NCBI GenBank assembly: GCA_024642115.1 | Contig: JAHEBU010000006.1 | Location: 1-64,000, forward strand | Length of the DNA: 64,000 nucleotides | Direction of reading: 5' to 3' | DNA from: Marivivens sp. | GTDB lineage: Bacteria; Pseudomonadota; Alphaproteobacteria; Rhodobacterales; Rhodobacteraceae | In this document: one piece after another, positions 34,576 to 43,091 of the stretch | Layout: each line of letters begins with the position of its first letter | How positions within the stretch are numbered: the first letter of the stretch is position 1 | Translations under genes and position numbers: made by a program | Notes under the pieces: generated by a model | The model's input: the letters and a program-made list of their open reading frames with translations, nothing else | What the model was told of the DNA's origin: nothing | The model's database searches: none

Positions 34576-34992
34576 TTGTCAGATCTGCCCGAATTCTACT
34601 TCCGCATCCGGGAAAACGGGGCAGCCGTGTTCCGCGTGGACACGGAAAACCGGCAGCGCCGTATCGAGATGGATCAGATCGCCATAGCCAATGTCAAGAA
34701 CGGCGATATCAAGGCACATGGAGATCACACCCTCACACCCGAAGAGGTGAAGGTCATTCAGGAGTGGCTGAGCGCCCGCGTGGCGCTGTTGGCCAAGCGT
34801 GACATCGACGACATCCACCGGGCGGTCGACTACCTCAACATCACCACACAATGGGTGCAGTCCAAGGCGACGGACGAGCAGCTGGAGGACGTAACCGACG
34901 CCCTGCTGCTGGCCATGCACGACCTGCGGTCGGTGCTGGTGCGCAAGAAAGCCGACCGTCTGATGAAGGGGCGGGACGAAGCCGCGGAATAG
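34576..34992 (+). CDS. Conserved hypothetical cytoplasmic protein
   Basis: 138 residues from a TTG start at 34576; no ATG occurs before residue 32, and the N-terminal DLPEFYFRIRENGAAVFRVD looks folded. Helical, highly charged C-terminal half (ITTQWVQSKATDEQLEDVTD, LLLAMHDLRSVLVRKKADRL). No domain recognised. It is followed after 10 bases by copy 2 of the REP-hairpin-REP element, whose U-run faces it and may serve as its terminator. Confidence 0.7.
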   Translation: MSDLPEFYFRIRENGAAVFRVDTENRQRRIEMDQIAIANVKNGDIKAHGDHTLTPEEVKVIQEWLSARVALLAKRDIDDIHRAVDYLNITTQWVQSKATDEQLEDVTDALLLAMHDLRSVLVRKKADRLMKGRDEAAE

Positions 34993-35001
34993 GCACCGGG
35001 G

Positions 35002-35160
35002 GGCGGTGGGTTGAAACCCACCGTGACAGGGGTCCTTGCCCTTCACCTTGCCATAACAACTCCCGCCGGAGGCTCCCGGACCCGCGCCCGGAGCCGCCGG
35101 CGGGAGTTTTTCAGACCAAAGAAGCCGGGACAGTCTGTAAGGTGGGTTTTAACCCACCGT
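35002..35160. repeat. REP-hairpin-REP element, copy 2 (inverted)
   Basis: Palindromes at 35004-35023 (GA loop) and 35141-35158 (TT loop, preceded by GTAA) flank the 19-bp stem 35058-35076/35090-35108 with one mismatch. On the plus strand the stem is followed by TTTTT, a textbook terminator for the gene ending at 34992. Orientation is opposite to copies 1 and 3. Confidence 0.87.
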
Positions 35161-35174
35161 CCCCCAAAAAGCGA

Positions 35175-35204
35175 AAGGCGGACCGCCCGAAAGCGATCCG
35201 CCTT
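35175..35204 (-). terminator. phaP terminator
   Basis: AGGCGGACCGC (35176-35186) pairs with GCGATCCGCCT (35193-35203) with one mismatch, closed by an A-T pair. Reading leftward it is followed by GCTTTTT. It lies 60 bases past the phaP stop. Confidence 0.65.
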
Positions 35205-35266
35205 GTTGTCAGACGGGGTTTATCAGACGCAGGCCCCAGGGAGGTAGGACCGGTCCGACGTTCGTC

Positions 35267-35722
35267 TTACTTCGCAGCAGCAGCCGAGGTCGCTTTCTTG
35301 GCGGCAGCGGTCACCTCGGTGGTGGCCTTCTTGGCGGCGGCGGTCATGTCTTCGGACATGTCCTTGCCGGCGGCCATCATCAGCTCGAGCGTTTCGGTCT
35401 GCACCTTCTTGGCGATCTCGGCGAAGGCGGCCATATGCTCGGCAGCCGATTCAGCGAAAGCCGAGGCGAAGTCGGTCATCGACTTGGCGTAGTCGGCGGG
35501 CTCGGTCTTGGCTTTGGTCATTGCGGCCATCTTGGACAGGGTGTCCTGGGTCCACTTGGCGGCCAGATCGGTCGATTTGCCGGCAGCGTCGATCGACACG
35601 GCGGACATTTTCTCGGCCAGGGTGGTCTGGGTCTTGAAGGCGCCTTCCATCGACTTGGTGTCGACCGGGAACGAACCCATCATGTCTTTGAAGACGGCGG
35701 TGAAATCTTGAGTAGCAGCCAT
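35267..35722 (-). CDS. phaP: Phasin (PHA granule-associated protein)
   Basis: 151 residues; start at 35722 after AAAGGTTGC. Ala/Lys-rich amphipathic helices (DFTAVFKDMMGSFPVDTKSM, AEKMSAVSIDAAGKSTDLAA, MTDFASAFAESAAEHMAAFA) end in a low-complexity tail (AAKKATTEVTAAAKKATSAA). Phasins coat PHB granules and limit their coalescence. The promoter region contains two palindromic TGCTGC/GCAGCA operators, consistent with PhaR repression relieved by PHB. A phaR gene, often downstream, is not present in this window. Confidence 0.9.
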   Translation of the reverse strand: MAATQDFTAVFKDMMGSFPVDTKSMEGAFKTQTTLAEKMSAVSIDAAGKSTDLAAKWTQDTLSKMAAMTKAKTEPADYAKSMTDFASAFAESAAEHMAAFAEIAKKVQTETLELMMAAGKDMSEDMTAAAKKATTEVTAAAKKATSAAAAK

Positions 35723-35787
35723 TTTAGCAACCTTTCGGGTTAGAGATGCGGGGAGGAGCCCGCTTGAATTCGCAATGTGAATATGGA

Positions 35788-35826
35788 TGCTGCGGTGCAG
35801 CATTGCAAGTATTTTCTGCGGTGCAG
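35788..35826. promoter_or_regulatory. Two PhaR-type operators (CTGC-GGT-GCAG) upstream of phaP
   Basis: CTGCGGTGCAG occurs at 35790-35800 (extended palindrome TGCTGC-GGT-GCAGCA, 35788-35802) and again at 35816-35826, 26 bp apart. CTGC-N3-GCAG matches the PhaR site known from Paracoccus. They sit 66-104 bases before the phaP start. Confidence 0.7.
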
Positions 35827-35870
35827 CATAAATTTTTGGCAGGACAGAAAAATCAGTGGCTTACGCCCGG

Positions 35871-37688
35871 TCAGCTTGCCGGAACGGCGGTGACGTAGGT
35901 TCCGGGGGCTGGGGCCAGCGCCGGATGTCCCGAATCGCCGGGGGTCCGGGCGGGCACCATCGGGCCAGATTTGTCGGCCAGCCACGCCTCCCACCGGGGC
36001 CACCAGGACCCCTGATGTTTTGTGCCCGTCGTCTGCCACTCTTCGGGCGACAGGCTGAGGTCGTCGTTGGTCCAGTGGCCATACTTGTTCTTTGATGGCG
36101 GATTGATGATCCCGGCGATGTGGCCACTTTCGGACAGGATGAACGTCTTGTCCTTGGACCCCATCCCCTGCACCCCGGAATAGGAGGATTTCCATGCGGC
36201 GATGTGGTCGGTTTCGCAGGCGATGGCGCAGATCGGCACGGTGACCTCTTTCAGCCGCACGGTCGATCCGCAGATGGCAAAGCCGTCGGTGGCAAAGCGG
36301 TCTGTCTGGCACAGCCCCCGCAGGTATTCGACCGACATCTTGGCAGGCAGGTTGGTCCCGTCCCCGTTCCAGAACAACAGATCAAAGGCGGGCGGCGTCT
36401 GCCCCATCATGTAGCTTTTGATCGCGGGCTGATAGATCAGGTCGTTGGAGCGCAGATAGGAAAACGTCCGCGCCATGAAGAAGGATTTCAGGACGCCTGT
36501 CCTGTCCACCTCAGCCTCGATCCCGTCGACGAAATCGTTGTCGAGGAACACCCCCACCTCGCCCTGATCGGAAAAGTCGGTGAGCGTCGTAAACAGGGTG
36601 GCGGCGTTGACCGATTTGTCCCCGCGCTGCGCCATCAACGCCAGCGTCATCGACAGGGTGGTCCCGGCGATGCAGTAACCCACCGCGTTGACCTTTTTCA
36701 CGTCGCATATCGCCTTGATCTCGCGGAAGGCGGCCAGATACCCGTCTTCGACATAATCGGACATGCCCGTGTCGCGGTATTCGGGGCCGGGGTTGACCCA
36801 GCTGACCACGAACAGGGTGTAGCCCTGATCGACGATCCACTTGATCAGGCTGTTGGCCGGTTTTAGGTCGAGGATGTAGAATTTGTTGATCCACGGCGGA
36901 AAGATCACCAGCGGTGTCTTGTGAACGGTTTCGGTTGTGGGCCGGTACTGGATCAATTCGAACATCCGGTTGCGATAGACCACGTCGCCCGGTGTCGTGG
37001 CGATGTTCTGGCCGATCTGGAACGCGTCCTTGTCGGCCAGCGTCACGACCAGATCACCGTTGTTCGCCTCAAGATCGGCAATCAGGTTTTCCAGCCCGTC
37101 GATCAGGCTTTGCCCTTCGGTTTCGACCGCACGGGTCAGCGCATCGGGGTTGGTCCCCAGAAAATTGGTCGGGCTGAACATGTCAACGATCTGCCGGCTG
37201 AAAAAGCCGAGCCGCTTTTTCTCTTTCTCGTCCAGCCCCTCGATTTCGCCGATCGCCGTCGTCACGGCCTGCGCATTCATCAGGTACTCCTGCTTGATAA
37301 AATTGAAATAGGGGTGGGTGTCCCAGAGCGGGTTGCTGAATCGCTTGTCCTTGGGGCTGTCATCCTCGGGCGGGGTAAGTTTGCCCGTGGCCAGTTGATG
37401 CTGCGCTGCGACATAGTGTTTCAGCGATTTGCCCCAGTAGCCGATCTGGTGTTCCAGCATCTTGGCCGGGTTTTGCATCATTTCGGCCACATAGGCCGAG
37501 GCCGCCTTCATATAAAGGTCTTGCGACGGGCCTTGCAGGGCTTGCGGCACCTCTTTTTTATGGGCCATTGCGGCCAGCAGTCGTTGGGTGAGTTCCTCGA
37601 CTCGCGCAAGGTTCGCCTCAAGTTTTTGCAGATTTTCGGGGCCTACGACCACATCTGCCCTGTCTTTGCCCAAATCGTCAGTTGTCAT
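35871..37688 (-). CDS. phaC: Class I poly(3-hydroxyalkanoate) synthase
   Basis: 605 residues. It polymerises 3-hydroxyacyl-CoA into PHA. The lipase-like box is VGYCIAGTTL with nucleophile Cys339; FVVSWVNPGPEYRDTGMSDY, WNGDGTNLPAKMSVEYLR and SESGHIAGIINPPSKNKYGH supply the other class I signatures including the catalytic Asp/His. The N-terminal 90 residues are the helical class I extension. GAGGTTAAC precedes the ATG. Followed on the same strand by phaP, and divergent from phaZ. Confidence 0.95.
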   Translation of the reverse strand: MTTDDLGKDRADVVVGPENLQKLEANLARVEELTQRLLAAMAHKKEVPQALQGPSQDLYMKAASAYVAEMMQNPAKMLEHQIGYWGKSLKHYVAAQHQLATGKLTPPEDDSPKDKRFSNPLWDTHPYFNFIKQEYLMNAQAVTTAIGEIEGLDEKEKKRLGFFSRQIVDMFSPTNFLGTNPDALTRAVETEGQSLIDGLENLIADLEANNGDLVVTLADKDAFQIGQNIATTPGDVVYRNRMFELIQYRPTTETVHKTPLVIFPPWINKFYILDLKPANSLIKWIVDQGYTLFVVSWVNPGPEYRDTGMSDYVEDGYLAAFREIKAICDVKKVNAVGYCIAGTTLSMTLALMAQRGDKSVNAATLFTTLTDFSDQGEVGVFLDNDFVDGIEAEVDRTGVLKSFFMARTFSYLRSNDLIYQPAIKSYMMGQTPPAFDLLFWNGDGTNLPAKMSVEYLRGLCQTDRFATDGFAICGSTVRLKEVTVPICAIACETDHIAAWKSSYSGVQGMGSKDKTFILSESGHIAGIINPPSKNKYGHWTNDDLSLSPEEWQTTGTKHQGSWWPRWEAWLADKSGPMVPARTPGDSGHPALAPAPGTYVTAVPAS

Positions 37689-37708
37689 GTTAACCTCATG
37701 GGCCTACT

Positions 37709-37723
37709 TTGCAGGTGCAGCAT
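37709..37723. promoter_or_regulatory. Half-conserved PhaR-like site between phaC and phaZ
   Basis: TTGCAGGTGCAGCAT keeps the right half (GGTGCAGCA) of the phaP operators, but the left half is degenerate. It lies in the 96-base divergent phaC/phaZ interval, where a regulator could affect both. Confidence 0.4.
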
Positions 37724-37784
37724 TTATGGACTCAGGTCCATTGATGCCATCGCGCGGGGCTCCCGCAATCCTCAGGAGACGTCA

Positions 37785-39062
37785 ATGAAGTATATGATGA
37801 CCTACGACCTGATGGAAAGCATGCGAAACACCAATCAGTGGCTGGGGGCCACCGCCCGTGCCTTTGGCGCATATCCGGCCCTGTCCTTTGGCGTCAACCC
37901 GATGGTCGAAATGATGAAGGCCTGGGGCGAGGTGACCGAGCGCAGTTTCGCCCGCATGGTCGTCAAACCCGACTGGGGCATCCCCACCGTCACGGTCGAG
38001 GATGGCAAGGATCACACCGTCCGCGTCATGACCGTCGTCGAAAAGCCGTTCGGCAATCTGATCCATTTCAAGGTGCCGGGCCGCACCCCCCGCCCCCGCC
38101 GCGTTCTGCTGGTGGCCCCGATGTCGGGTCACTATGCCACCCTTCTGCGCAAGACTGTCATATCGTTGCTTCCCGATTGCGAAGTCTTTGTGACGGATTG
38201 GCACAATGCCCGTGACATTCCGGTCAGTGCGGGCAAATTCGATGTCGAGGATTATACCCAGTACCTGGTCGATTTCATGCGCCACCTCGGGTCGGACCTG
38301 CATGTGATCGCCGTCTGCCAGCCTGCGCCGCTGACCCTGGTCGCCACCGCCTATCTGGCAGAGATTGACCCGACCGCCCAGCCCAAGACCCTGACCTTGA
38401 TCGGCGGCCCCATCGATCCCGAAGCGAACCATACCGACGTCACCGACTTTGGCCGGTCCGTCACGATGGGTCAGCTGGAACAGACGATGATCCAGCGGGT
38501 CGGTTTCAAATATGCGGGGGTGGGTCGGATGGTCTATCCGGGGCTGTTGCAGCTCGCCTCGTTCATCTCGATGAACTCGGAAACCCACATGAAGGCGTTT
38601 CAAGAGCAGATTTTCCGCGCCGCCAGAGGTGAAACCGCCGATCACGACAAGCACAACCAGTTCTATGACGAATATCTGGCTGTCATGGATATGACCGCCG
38701 AATTCTATCTGTCCACCGTCGAACAGGTGTTCAAAGACCGCCGCATCGCCCGCAACGATTTCAGCGTGAACGGTCACAAGGTCGATATCGGCAAGATCAC
38801 CACTGTCGCCGTGATGATCGTCGAGGGCGAAGAGGATGACATTTCCGCCCCCGGGCAGTGTCTGGCCGCCCTAGACCTGCTGACCGGTCTGCCGCAGTCG
38901 AAAAAGGCGTCGCATCTGGAACGCGGCGCGGGCCACTATGGCATCTTTGCAGGGCGCAGCTGGCGCAACAACATCCGCCCCTTTGTTCTGAAATTCATCG
39001 ACAAGAATTCGGGTGCCGCGACCGTGGCCCCCGCCCGCAGCCGCCCCCGCGCCGTCAGTTAA
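37785..39062 (+). CDS. phaZ: Intracellular polyhydroxyalkanoate depolymerase
   Basis: 425 residues; start at 37785 after CAGGAGACGTCA. MTYDLMESMRNTNQWLGATA opens the family, and VIAVCQPAPLTLVATAYLA carries the Cys nucleophile (Cys178). GGPIDPEANHTDVTDFG and LERGAGHYGIFAGRSW (His) are further hallmarks of PhaZ1-type intracellular depolymerases. It degrades granule PHB to 3-hydroxybutyrate units. The C-terminus ends in a short Ala/Arg/Pro tail. Divergent from phaC. Confidence 0.94.
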   Translation: MKYMMTYDLMESMRNTNQWLGATARAFGAYPALSFGVNPMVEMMKAWGEVTERSFARMVVKPDWGIPTVTVEDGKDHTVRVMTVVEKPFGNLIHFKVPGRTPRPRRVLLVAPMSGHYATLLRKTVISLLPDCEVFVTDWHNARDIPVSAGKFDVEDYTQYLVDFMRHLGSDLHVIAVCQPAPLTLVATAYLAEIDPTAQPKTLTLIGGPIDPEANHTDVTDFGRSVTMGQLEQTMIQRVGFKYAGVGRMVYPGLLQLASFISMNSETHMKAFQEQIFRAARGETADHDKHNQFYDEYLAVMDMTAEFYLSTVEQVFKDRRIARNDFSVNGHKVDIGKITTVAVMIVEGEEDDISAPGQCLAALDLLTGLPQSKKASHLERGAGHYGIFAGRSWRNNIRPFVLKFIDKNSGAATVAPARSRPRAVS

Positions 39063-39081
39063 ATCTGCAAGGGGATCGCGC

Positions 39082-39465
39082 GTGATCACGCAAAGCTGGC
39101 CAGATGGGATCGGGGCGATGACCCTGTTTACCGAGGACCTGGACGCCTCGGTCGCCTTCTACAAGGCGTTCTTGGGGTCAGAACCAGTGTTTGCCGATGC
39201 CGATTCGACCGTCTTTCGGGCAGGCCGCACTATGATCAACCTGCTGCGCACCCGCGCCGCCCCCGAACTGATCGACCCTGCGCCCGTGGCCGGGCCGGGG
39301 GTGCGGGCGGTCTATACGCTGGGCGTTGATGACGTGGACGCCACGGCCGATCGTCTGCGGGCGGCGGGCATCGCGATCCTCAATGGCCCGATGGACCGGC
39401 CTTGGGGCATCCGCACGGTGAGCGTGCAGGACCCGTCGGGCCATGTCTGGGAACTGGCAAAGTAA
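39082..39465 (+). CDS. VOC-family protein
   Basis: 127 residues from a GTG at 39082 (AAGGGGATCGCGC upstream). MTLFTEDLDASVAFYKAFLG, TVFRAGRTMINLLR and VSVQDPSGHVWELAK define a single glyoxalase-fold domain. Function unknown. Lies 19 bases after phaZ, so probably read through from it, and is convergent with the hydrolase starting one base after its stop. Confidence 0.83.
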   Translation: MITQSWPDGIGAMTLFTEDLDASVAFYKAFLGSEPVFADADSTVFRAGRTMINLLRTRAAPELIDPAPVAGPGVRAVYTLGVDDVDATADRLRAAGIAILNGPMDRPWGIRTVSVQDPSGHVWELAK

Positions 39466-40176
39466 TTAGCGCAGTACCAGCGGCTGTTTCATCCAGGCAC
39501 GCAACGCCTCGGTCACTGCGGCTGGCTGTTCCAGCGTCGGTAGGTGCCCGGCGCCCGCGATGATCTCGAGCCGGGCAAAGGGGATCAATTCGGCCATGAA
39601 TTCGTGCCGTTTGACCGGGGTCAGCCCGTCACTGTCGCCACACAGGATCAGGGTCGGCTGGCGGATCTTGCGCAGGGTGGCCTGCTGGTCCTTGCGGCGG
39701 GTCAGGGCGCGGGCCTGCCGCACATAGATTTCAGGCCCCATCCCCTTGGCCATCGCCATCACCTTGGCCATCACGTCAGCACGGGCGGGGCCGGGGGCCA
39801 GATATTCGGCGCGAAGTTCGGCCCGCACCGCATCCTCGAACCGGCCGGCGCGGGCGGCAACGATCCAGTCTTCGCGCGCTGTCGCCTCTTGCGGGGTGGC
39901 GGGCAACGGGGTGCAATCCATCAGCGCAATCCGCGTCACCCGTTCGGGGGCGCGCCGCAGCACCTCCATCGCCACGATTCCGCCCATCGACAGACCCGCC
40001 AGCGCGAATTTCTGCGGGGCAGACATCAGGATGGCGCTGGCGATTTCCTCGATCCGTTCGCCGGTGGTGATGGGGGCCACCATGACCGCGCGGTCGCGGC
40101 TTAACGCATTGAACTGCGGACTGTAGAGGCGGGCGTCGCTGAGCAGACCCGGCAACAGGACAAGAGCTTCGCTCAT
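39466..40176 (-). CDS. Alpha/beta hydrolase
   Basis: 236 residues. LVLLPGLLSDARLYSPQFNA gives the oxyanion region, ALAGLSMGGIVAMEVLRRAP the nucleophile elbow with Ser, ILCGDSDGLTPVKRHE the Asp, and IAGAGHLPTLEQP the His. A compact member of the carboxylesterase/lactonase group. Substrate not deducible. No signal peptide. Confidence 0.87.
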   Translation of the reverse strand: MSEALVLLPGLLSDARLYSPQFNALSRDRAVMVAPITTGERIEEIASAILMSAPQKFALAGLSMGGIVAMEVLRRAPERVTRIALMDCTPLPATPQEATAREDWIVAARAGRFEDAVRAELRAEYLAPGPARADVMAKVMAMAKGMGPEIYVRQARALTRRKDQQATLRKIRQPTLILCGDSDGLTPVKRHEFMAELIPFARLEIIAGAGHLPTLEQPAAVTEALRAWMKQPLVLR

Positions 40177-40261
40177 GCGCTCGCCACCCTCAAGTTGAGT
40201 CCGCTGTGCATTGTGCTGCCCTGCCCTGTTTTGCGGTCACTTTGGCCCGCGGGGCGCAGCC

Positions 40262-40906
40262 TTACAAGGGGGCGATGGCCGCAGGCACCACGGCACCGCC
40301 AAATGGCGGGAAATCTGCATAACGCCGGGCGCGGGTCGCGGCGTCTTCGTCCGGCGCGGCCCCCCTGCGCAGCAACATGCCCCGCGGGGCCACATAACTG
40401 CTGATGGTGCGCCACGGATCATCGCGCCAGACAAGGTTGAACGCACAAAGCTTCGGAAAGAACCACAGTTCGGAATAGGGCAGATGGTCGTGGACCCACC
40501 ACGCCAGATCGCGCCAGTCGCGTCCCTGATCAAACTGGTCGGCAAACCACGGGATCACCACCGTCGCCCCTGCCACCATCGGCCCTGCCCGGTCCCAGAC
40601 GTGACATTCCATTGGATTATCCGTTTTCGCGCAATTCAGCCCGTTCGCATTGCCATAGTCGTTCAGCGCCCGGCTTCGGTATCCTGACCGCAGGGCGACC
40701 CGCCCGAACGTATCCTCGAGCGGGTCCAGCAGGGCCTCGCAAAACTGTCGCCCCGCTGCGATGGCCCGGTCGGGGTCGTCGGGGATGTTCGGGATGCCGT
40801 GGATCGCGCCGATTTCCGAGAACAGGAATTCACGCATATAGAAATGACGCGACAGGCGGACGCGGCCCAAGGTCTCGAGGCTCCACACCGTGCGCGGCGG
40901 TCGCAT
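40262..40906 (-). CDS. Peptidase M15-like domain protein
   Basis: 214 residues. LSRHFYMREFLFSEIGAIHG, FGRVALRSGYRSRALNDYGN and CHVWDRAGPMVAG resemble the SRHF...SGYRS...H pattern of M15/hedgehog-like zinc carboxypeptidases, although the usual SxHxxGxAxD is not clean (HVWDR instead). C-terminal part has many Trp (DWRDLAWWVHDHLPYSELWF). Possibly an inactive or altered D-Ala-D-Ala peptidase fold. No export signal. Lies 7 bases downstream of the MFS gene on the same strand. Confidence 0.5.
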   Translation of the reverse strand: MRPPRTVWSLETLGRVRLSRHFYMREFLFSEIGAIHGIPNIPDDPDRAIAAGRQFCEALLDPLEDTFGRVALRSGYRSRALNDYGNANGLNCAKTDNPMECHVWDRAGPMVAGATVVIPWFADQFDQGRDWRDLAWWVHDHLPYSELWFFPKLCAFNLVWRDDPWRTISSYVAPRGMLLRRGAAPDEDAATRARRYADFPPFGGAVVPAAIAPL

Positions 40907-40913
40907 CTGGGGT

Positions 40914-42251
40914 CTAAAGGCCCAAGCGGCGGGCCGCTGGCCGGTAGAGCGCCAGCATCCCGAGGATCGAGAGGGCGAGGATCAGCGCCGGGACCAGCGA
41001 GATCGCCACATGCAGCGCCCCCAGCGCTTCGGGCGACTGTGCCACCTGTCCTTGCGTCGTTTCCTGCCAGCCATACGCGCCCAGAATGACCCCCAGCAAG
41101 GCAGGCGCAAAGGCATTGGCCAGCTTTTGCCCGAACAGCCAGATCGCGCTGAAGGCCCCTTCGATCGCTTGTCCACTGGTCGCACGGGTCACGTCCATCA
41201 GGTCGGGATACATCGCCCAAGGGATCTGCTGATACGATCCGTTGGCCATGCCCGCCAGAACGAACATCCCCGCGATAGCCGTCACATTGACCGACGGCAG
41301 GGCGGCATAAAGCGCGACGAGCAGGAAGATGTAGAACACCAGCCCCACGATCAACGCGCCCACCTTGCCCATCCAGCGCGACAGCAGCACCCAGACAGCC
41401 TGTGACAGGATTGCGCCTACGACAAAGGCCGCGAACATCAGGCTGAGCGTGGACAGAGCCTTGGCCATGCCGGACAACGCCGTGTCGCCCGAGTCCGTGA
41501 TAAGATACAGGCAGGCAAAGGGCAGCCCAGCGGTGACAAGCGCGATGGCCAGCGTCATGACGCCATAAAGCAGCGTCAGGATGACGAAGGCGCGGTTCGA
41601 CAAAACCAGCCCGATCATCCCCGACCCCGACACGGTCGAGGCGTCGGCCACGCGCGGTGCGTTGCGGGTGGCCACCAGTGACAGCCAGATCGCCCCCACG
41701 ATCAGCGGTGTGGCGATCAGGGCGGCGGTCGGATATCCCATCCCCTTGGCCAGCCCCGGAATGACCGCCCCGCCCACCAGAATGCCGATGCTGGCAAAGC
41801 CCATCCGCCACGCGGTCATCACCGACCTTTCGGTCGGGTCTTGCGTGATCTCGCCTGCCTGCGCGCCGAACGGGATGGCGACCATGGTGAAACCGATGGT
41901 GGCAAGGCCAAAGAATGCCACGACCCATGCCACATTCTCGCCCATGGACCACCCCGGCGGGACCGAGAACAGGCCGACCATAGCGCCCGCCATGATGACC
42001 GCGCCCACCGCCATCCACGGCGCGCGGCGGCCAAAGCGGCTTTGCGTCCGGTCGCTGAGGTAGCCGACCAGCGGATCGGTGATCATGTCAAAGATCAGGA
42101 CACCTGTGGTCACCGCCCCGGCCAGCCCGACAGGCACGCCAAGGTACGAGGTCAGAAAGGCGAACACCAGCAACTGCTTGACCACGACAAAGACGACGAC
42201 GCCCATGTCGGCCAGACCCCAGCCCGCCTTTTGCGTGAATGTCAGTGCCAC
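40914..42251 (-). CDS. GPH-family (MFS) sugar:cation symporter
   Basis: 445 residues with 12 hydrophobic segments. FDMITDPLVGYLSDRTQSRF, FGRRAPWMAVGAVIMAGAMV and FGAQAGEITQDPTERSVMTA are the glycoside-pentoside-hexuronide family motifs after helices 2 and 4. PWAMYPDLMDVTRATSGQAI marks the second half. Transported substrate unknown; no sugar-degrading genes surround it. Monocistronic or with the M15-like gene. Confidence 0.88.
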   Translation of the reverse strand: MALTFTQKAGWGLADMGVVVFVVVKQLLVFAFLTSYLGVPVGLAGAVTTGVLIFDMITDPLVGYLSDRTQSRFGRRAPWMAVGAVIMAGAMVGLFSVPPGWSMGENVAWVVAFFGLATIGFTMVAIPFGAQAGEITQDPTERSVMTAWRMGFASIGILVGGAVIPGLAKGMGYPTAALIATPLIVGAIWLSLVATRNAPRVADASTVSGSGMIGLVLSNRAFVILTLLYGVMTLAIALVTAGLPFACLYLITDSGDTALSGMAKALSTLSLMFAAFVVGAILSQAVWVLLSRWMGKVGALIVGLVFYIFLLVALYAALPSVNVTAIAGMFVLAGMANGSYQQIPWAMYPDLMDVTRATSGQAIEGAFSAIWLFGQKLANAFAPALLGVILGAYGWQETTQGQVAQSPEALGALHVAISLVPALILALSILGMLALYRPAARRLGL

Positions 42252-42318
42252 GGTATCCCCCCGGAAATTTTGCCGACCCTATGCGGGGCCACCAAAATGT
42301 CCAAAGCGAAACGTGGCG

Positions 42319-42966
42319 TCAGGCGGGTTCGGCCTCGCGCTTGGCCCACATCGCCTGAAACGCAGGACGGGCCTGACAGGCCTTGAGCCAGGCATCGACC
42401 GCCGGGTAGGCGTCGATCAGGCCGGGGCGGGCGCGGGCATAGCGGACGACCTCGGCCGTGTTCACATCGGCCACGGTAAAGCGGTCGCCGACCATATAGG
42501 GGTGCGCGGACAGGTGTGCCTGCAACACCGCCAATGGGCGGGCCAGCTTGGCTGCGGCGGCATCCGCACCGGCCACATCGGCCGGGCTGGCCATGACCGC
42601 CTGCATCAGGGCAAGGGCGGCAGGTTCGACCGCCGTCATTCCGTAAAAGGCCCATTGCAGCACCTGCGCCTCTTCCTCCAAATCGGCAGGAGCGAGCGGT
42701 CCGCCGTATTTGCGGGCCAGATACAGGTTGATCGCCACCGATTCCGAAATGACCAGATCGCCGTCCCTGAGGATCGGAACGGCCCCTGCCGGGCTCATCG
42801 CCAGAAAATCAGGGGACTGGGTGTTCAGCGGGGCACCGGAGGCGTGTGGATCGGGCAGGCGGTAGCCTTGAATGACCGGAACCACCTCCATCTCGATCCC
42901 CATTTCAAGGGCCAGCCAGATGTTGCGAGCAGCGCGGCTGCGATAGACGCCATAAAGGGTGGGCAT
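42319..42966 (-). CDS. Glutathione S-transferase
   Basis: 215 residues. N-terminal thioredoxin-like half (YGVYRSRAARNIWLALEMGI, SPAGAVPILRDGDLVISESV with the cis-Pro and Glu-Ser glutathione-binding pair) and a helical C-terminal half (GDRFTVADVNTAEVVRYARA with the capping box). The usual catalytic Ser/Cys is probably Ser10 in the YRSRA region. Role likely detoxification; no adjacent partner. Confidence 0.9.
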   Translation of the reverse strand: MPTLYGVYRSRAARNIWLALEMGIEMEVVPVIQGYRLPDPHASGAPLNTQSPDFLAMSPAGAVPILRDGDLVISESVAINLYLARKYGGPLAPADLEEEAQVLQWAFYGMTAVEPAALALMQAVMASPADVAGADAAAAKLARPLAVLQAHLSAHPYMVGDRFTVADVNTAEVVRYARARPGLIDAYPAVDAWLKACQARPAFQAMWAKREAEPA

Positions 42967-43091
42967 GGGGATTTCCTTTGAAACCGAGGGTCGCCCCTGA
43001 CTAGCGTGAACTGCACAAGCCGCCTAGGGGGTGCTTGCGCCGGGCGGCGGGGGTGCTAGGTCTGGACCAAACTTACTAACAGGAGTCCCCC

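Noticed and set aside
40262-40906. Confident naming as D-Ala-D-Ala carboxypeptidase
   Set aside because: The zinc motif SxHxxGxAxD is not cleanly present, so only a fold-level M15-like call is made.
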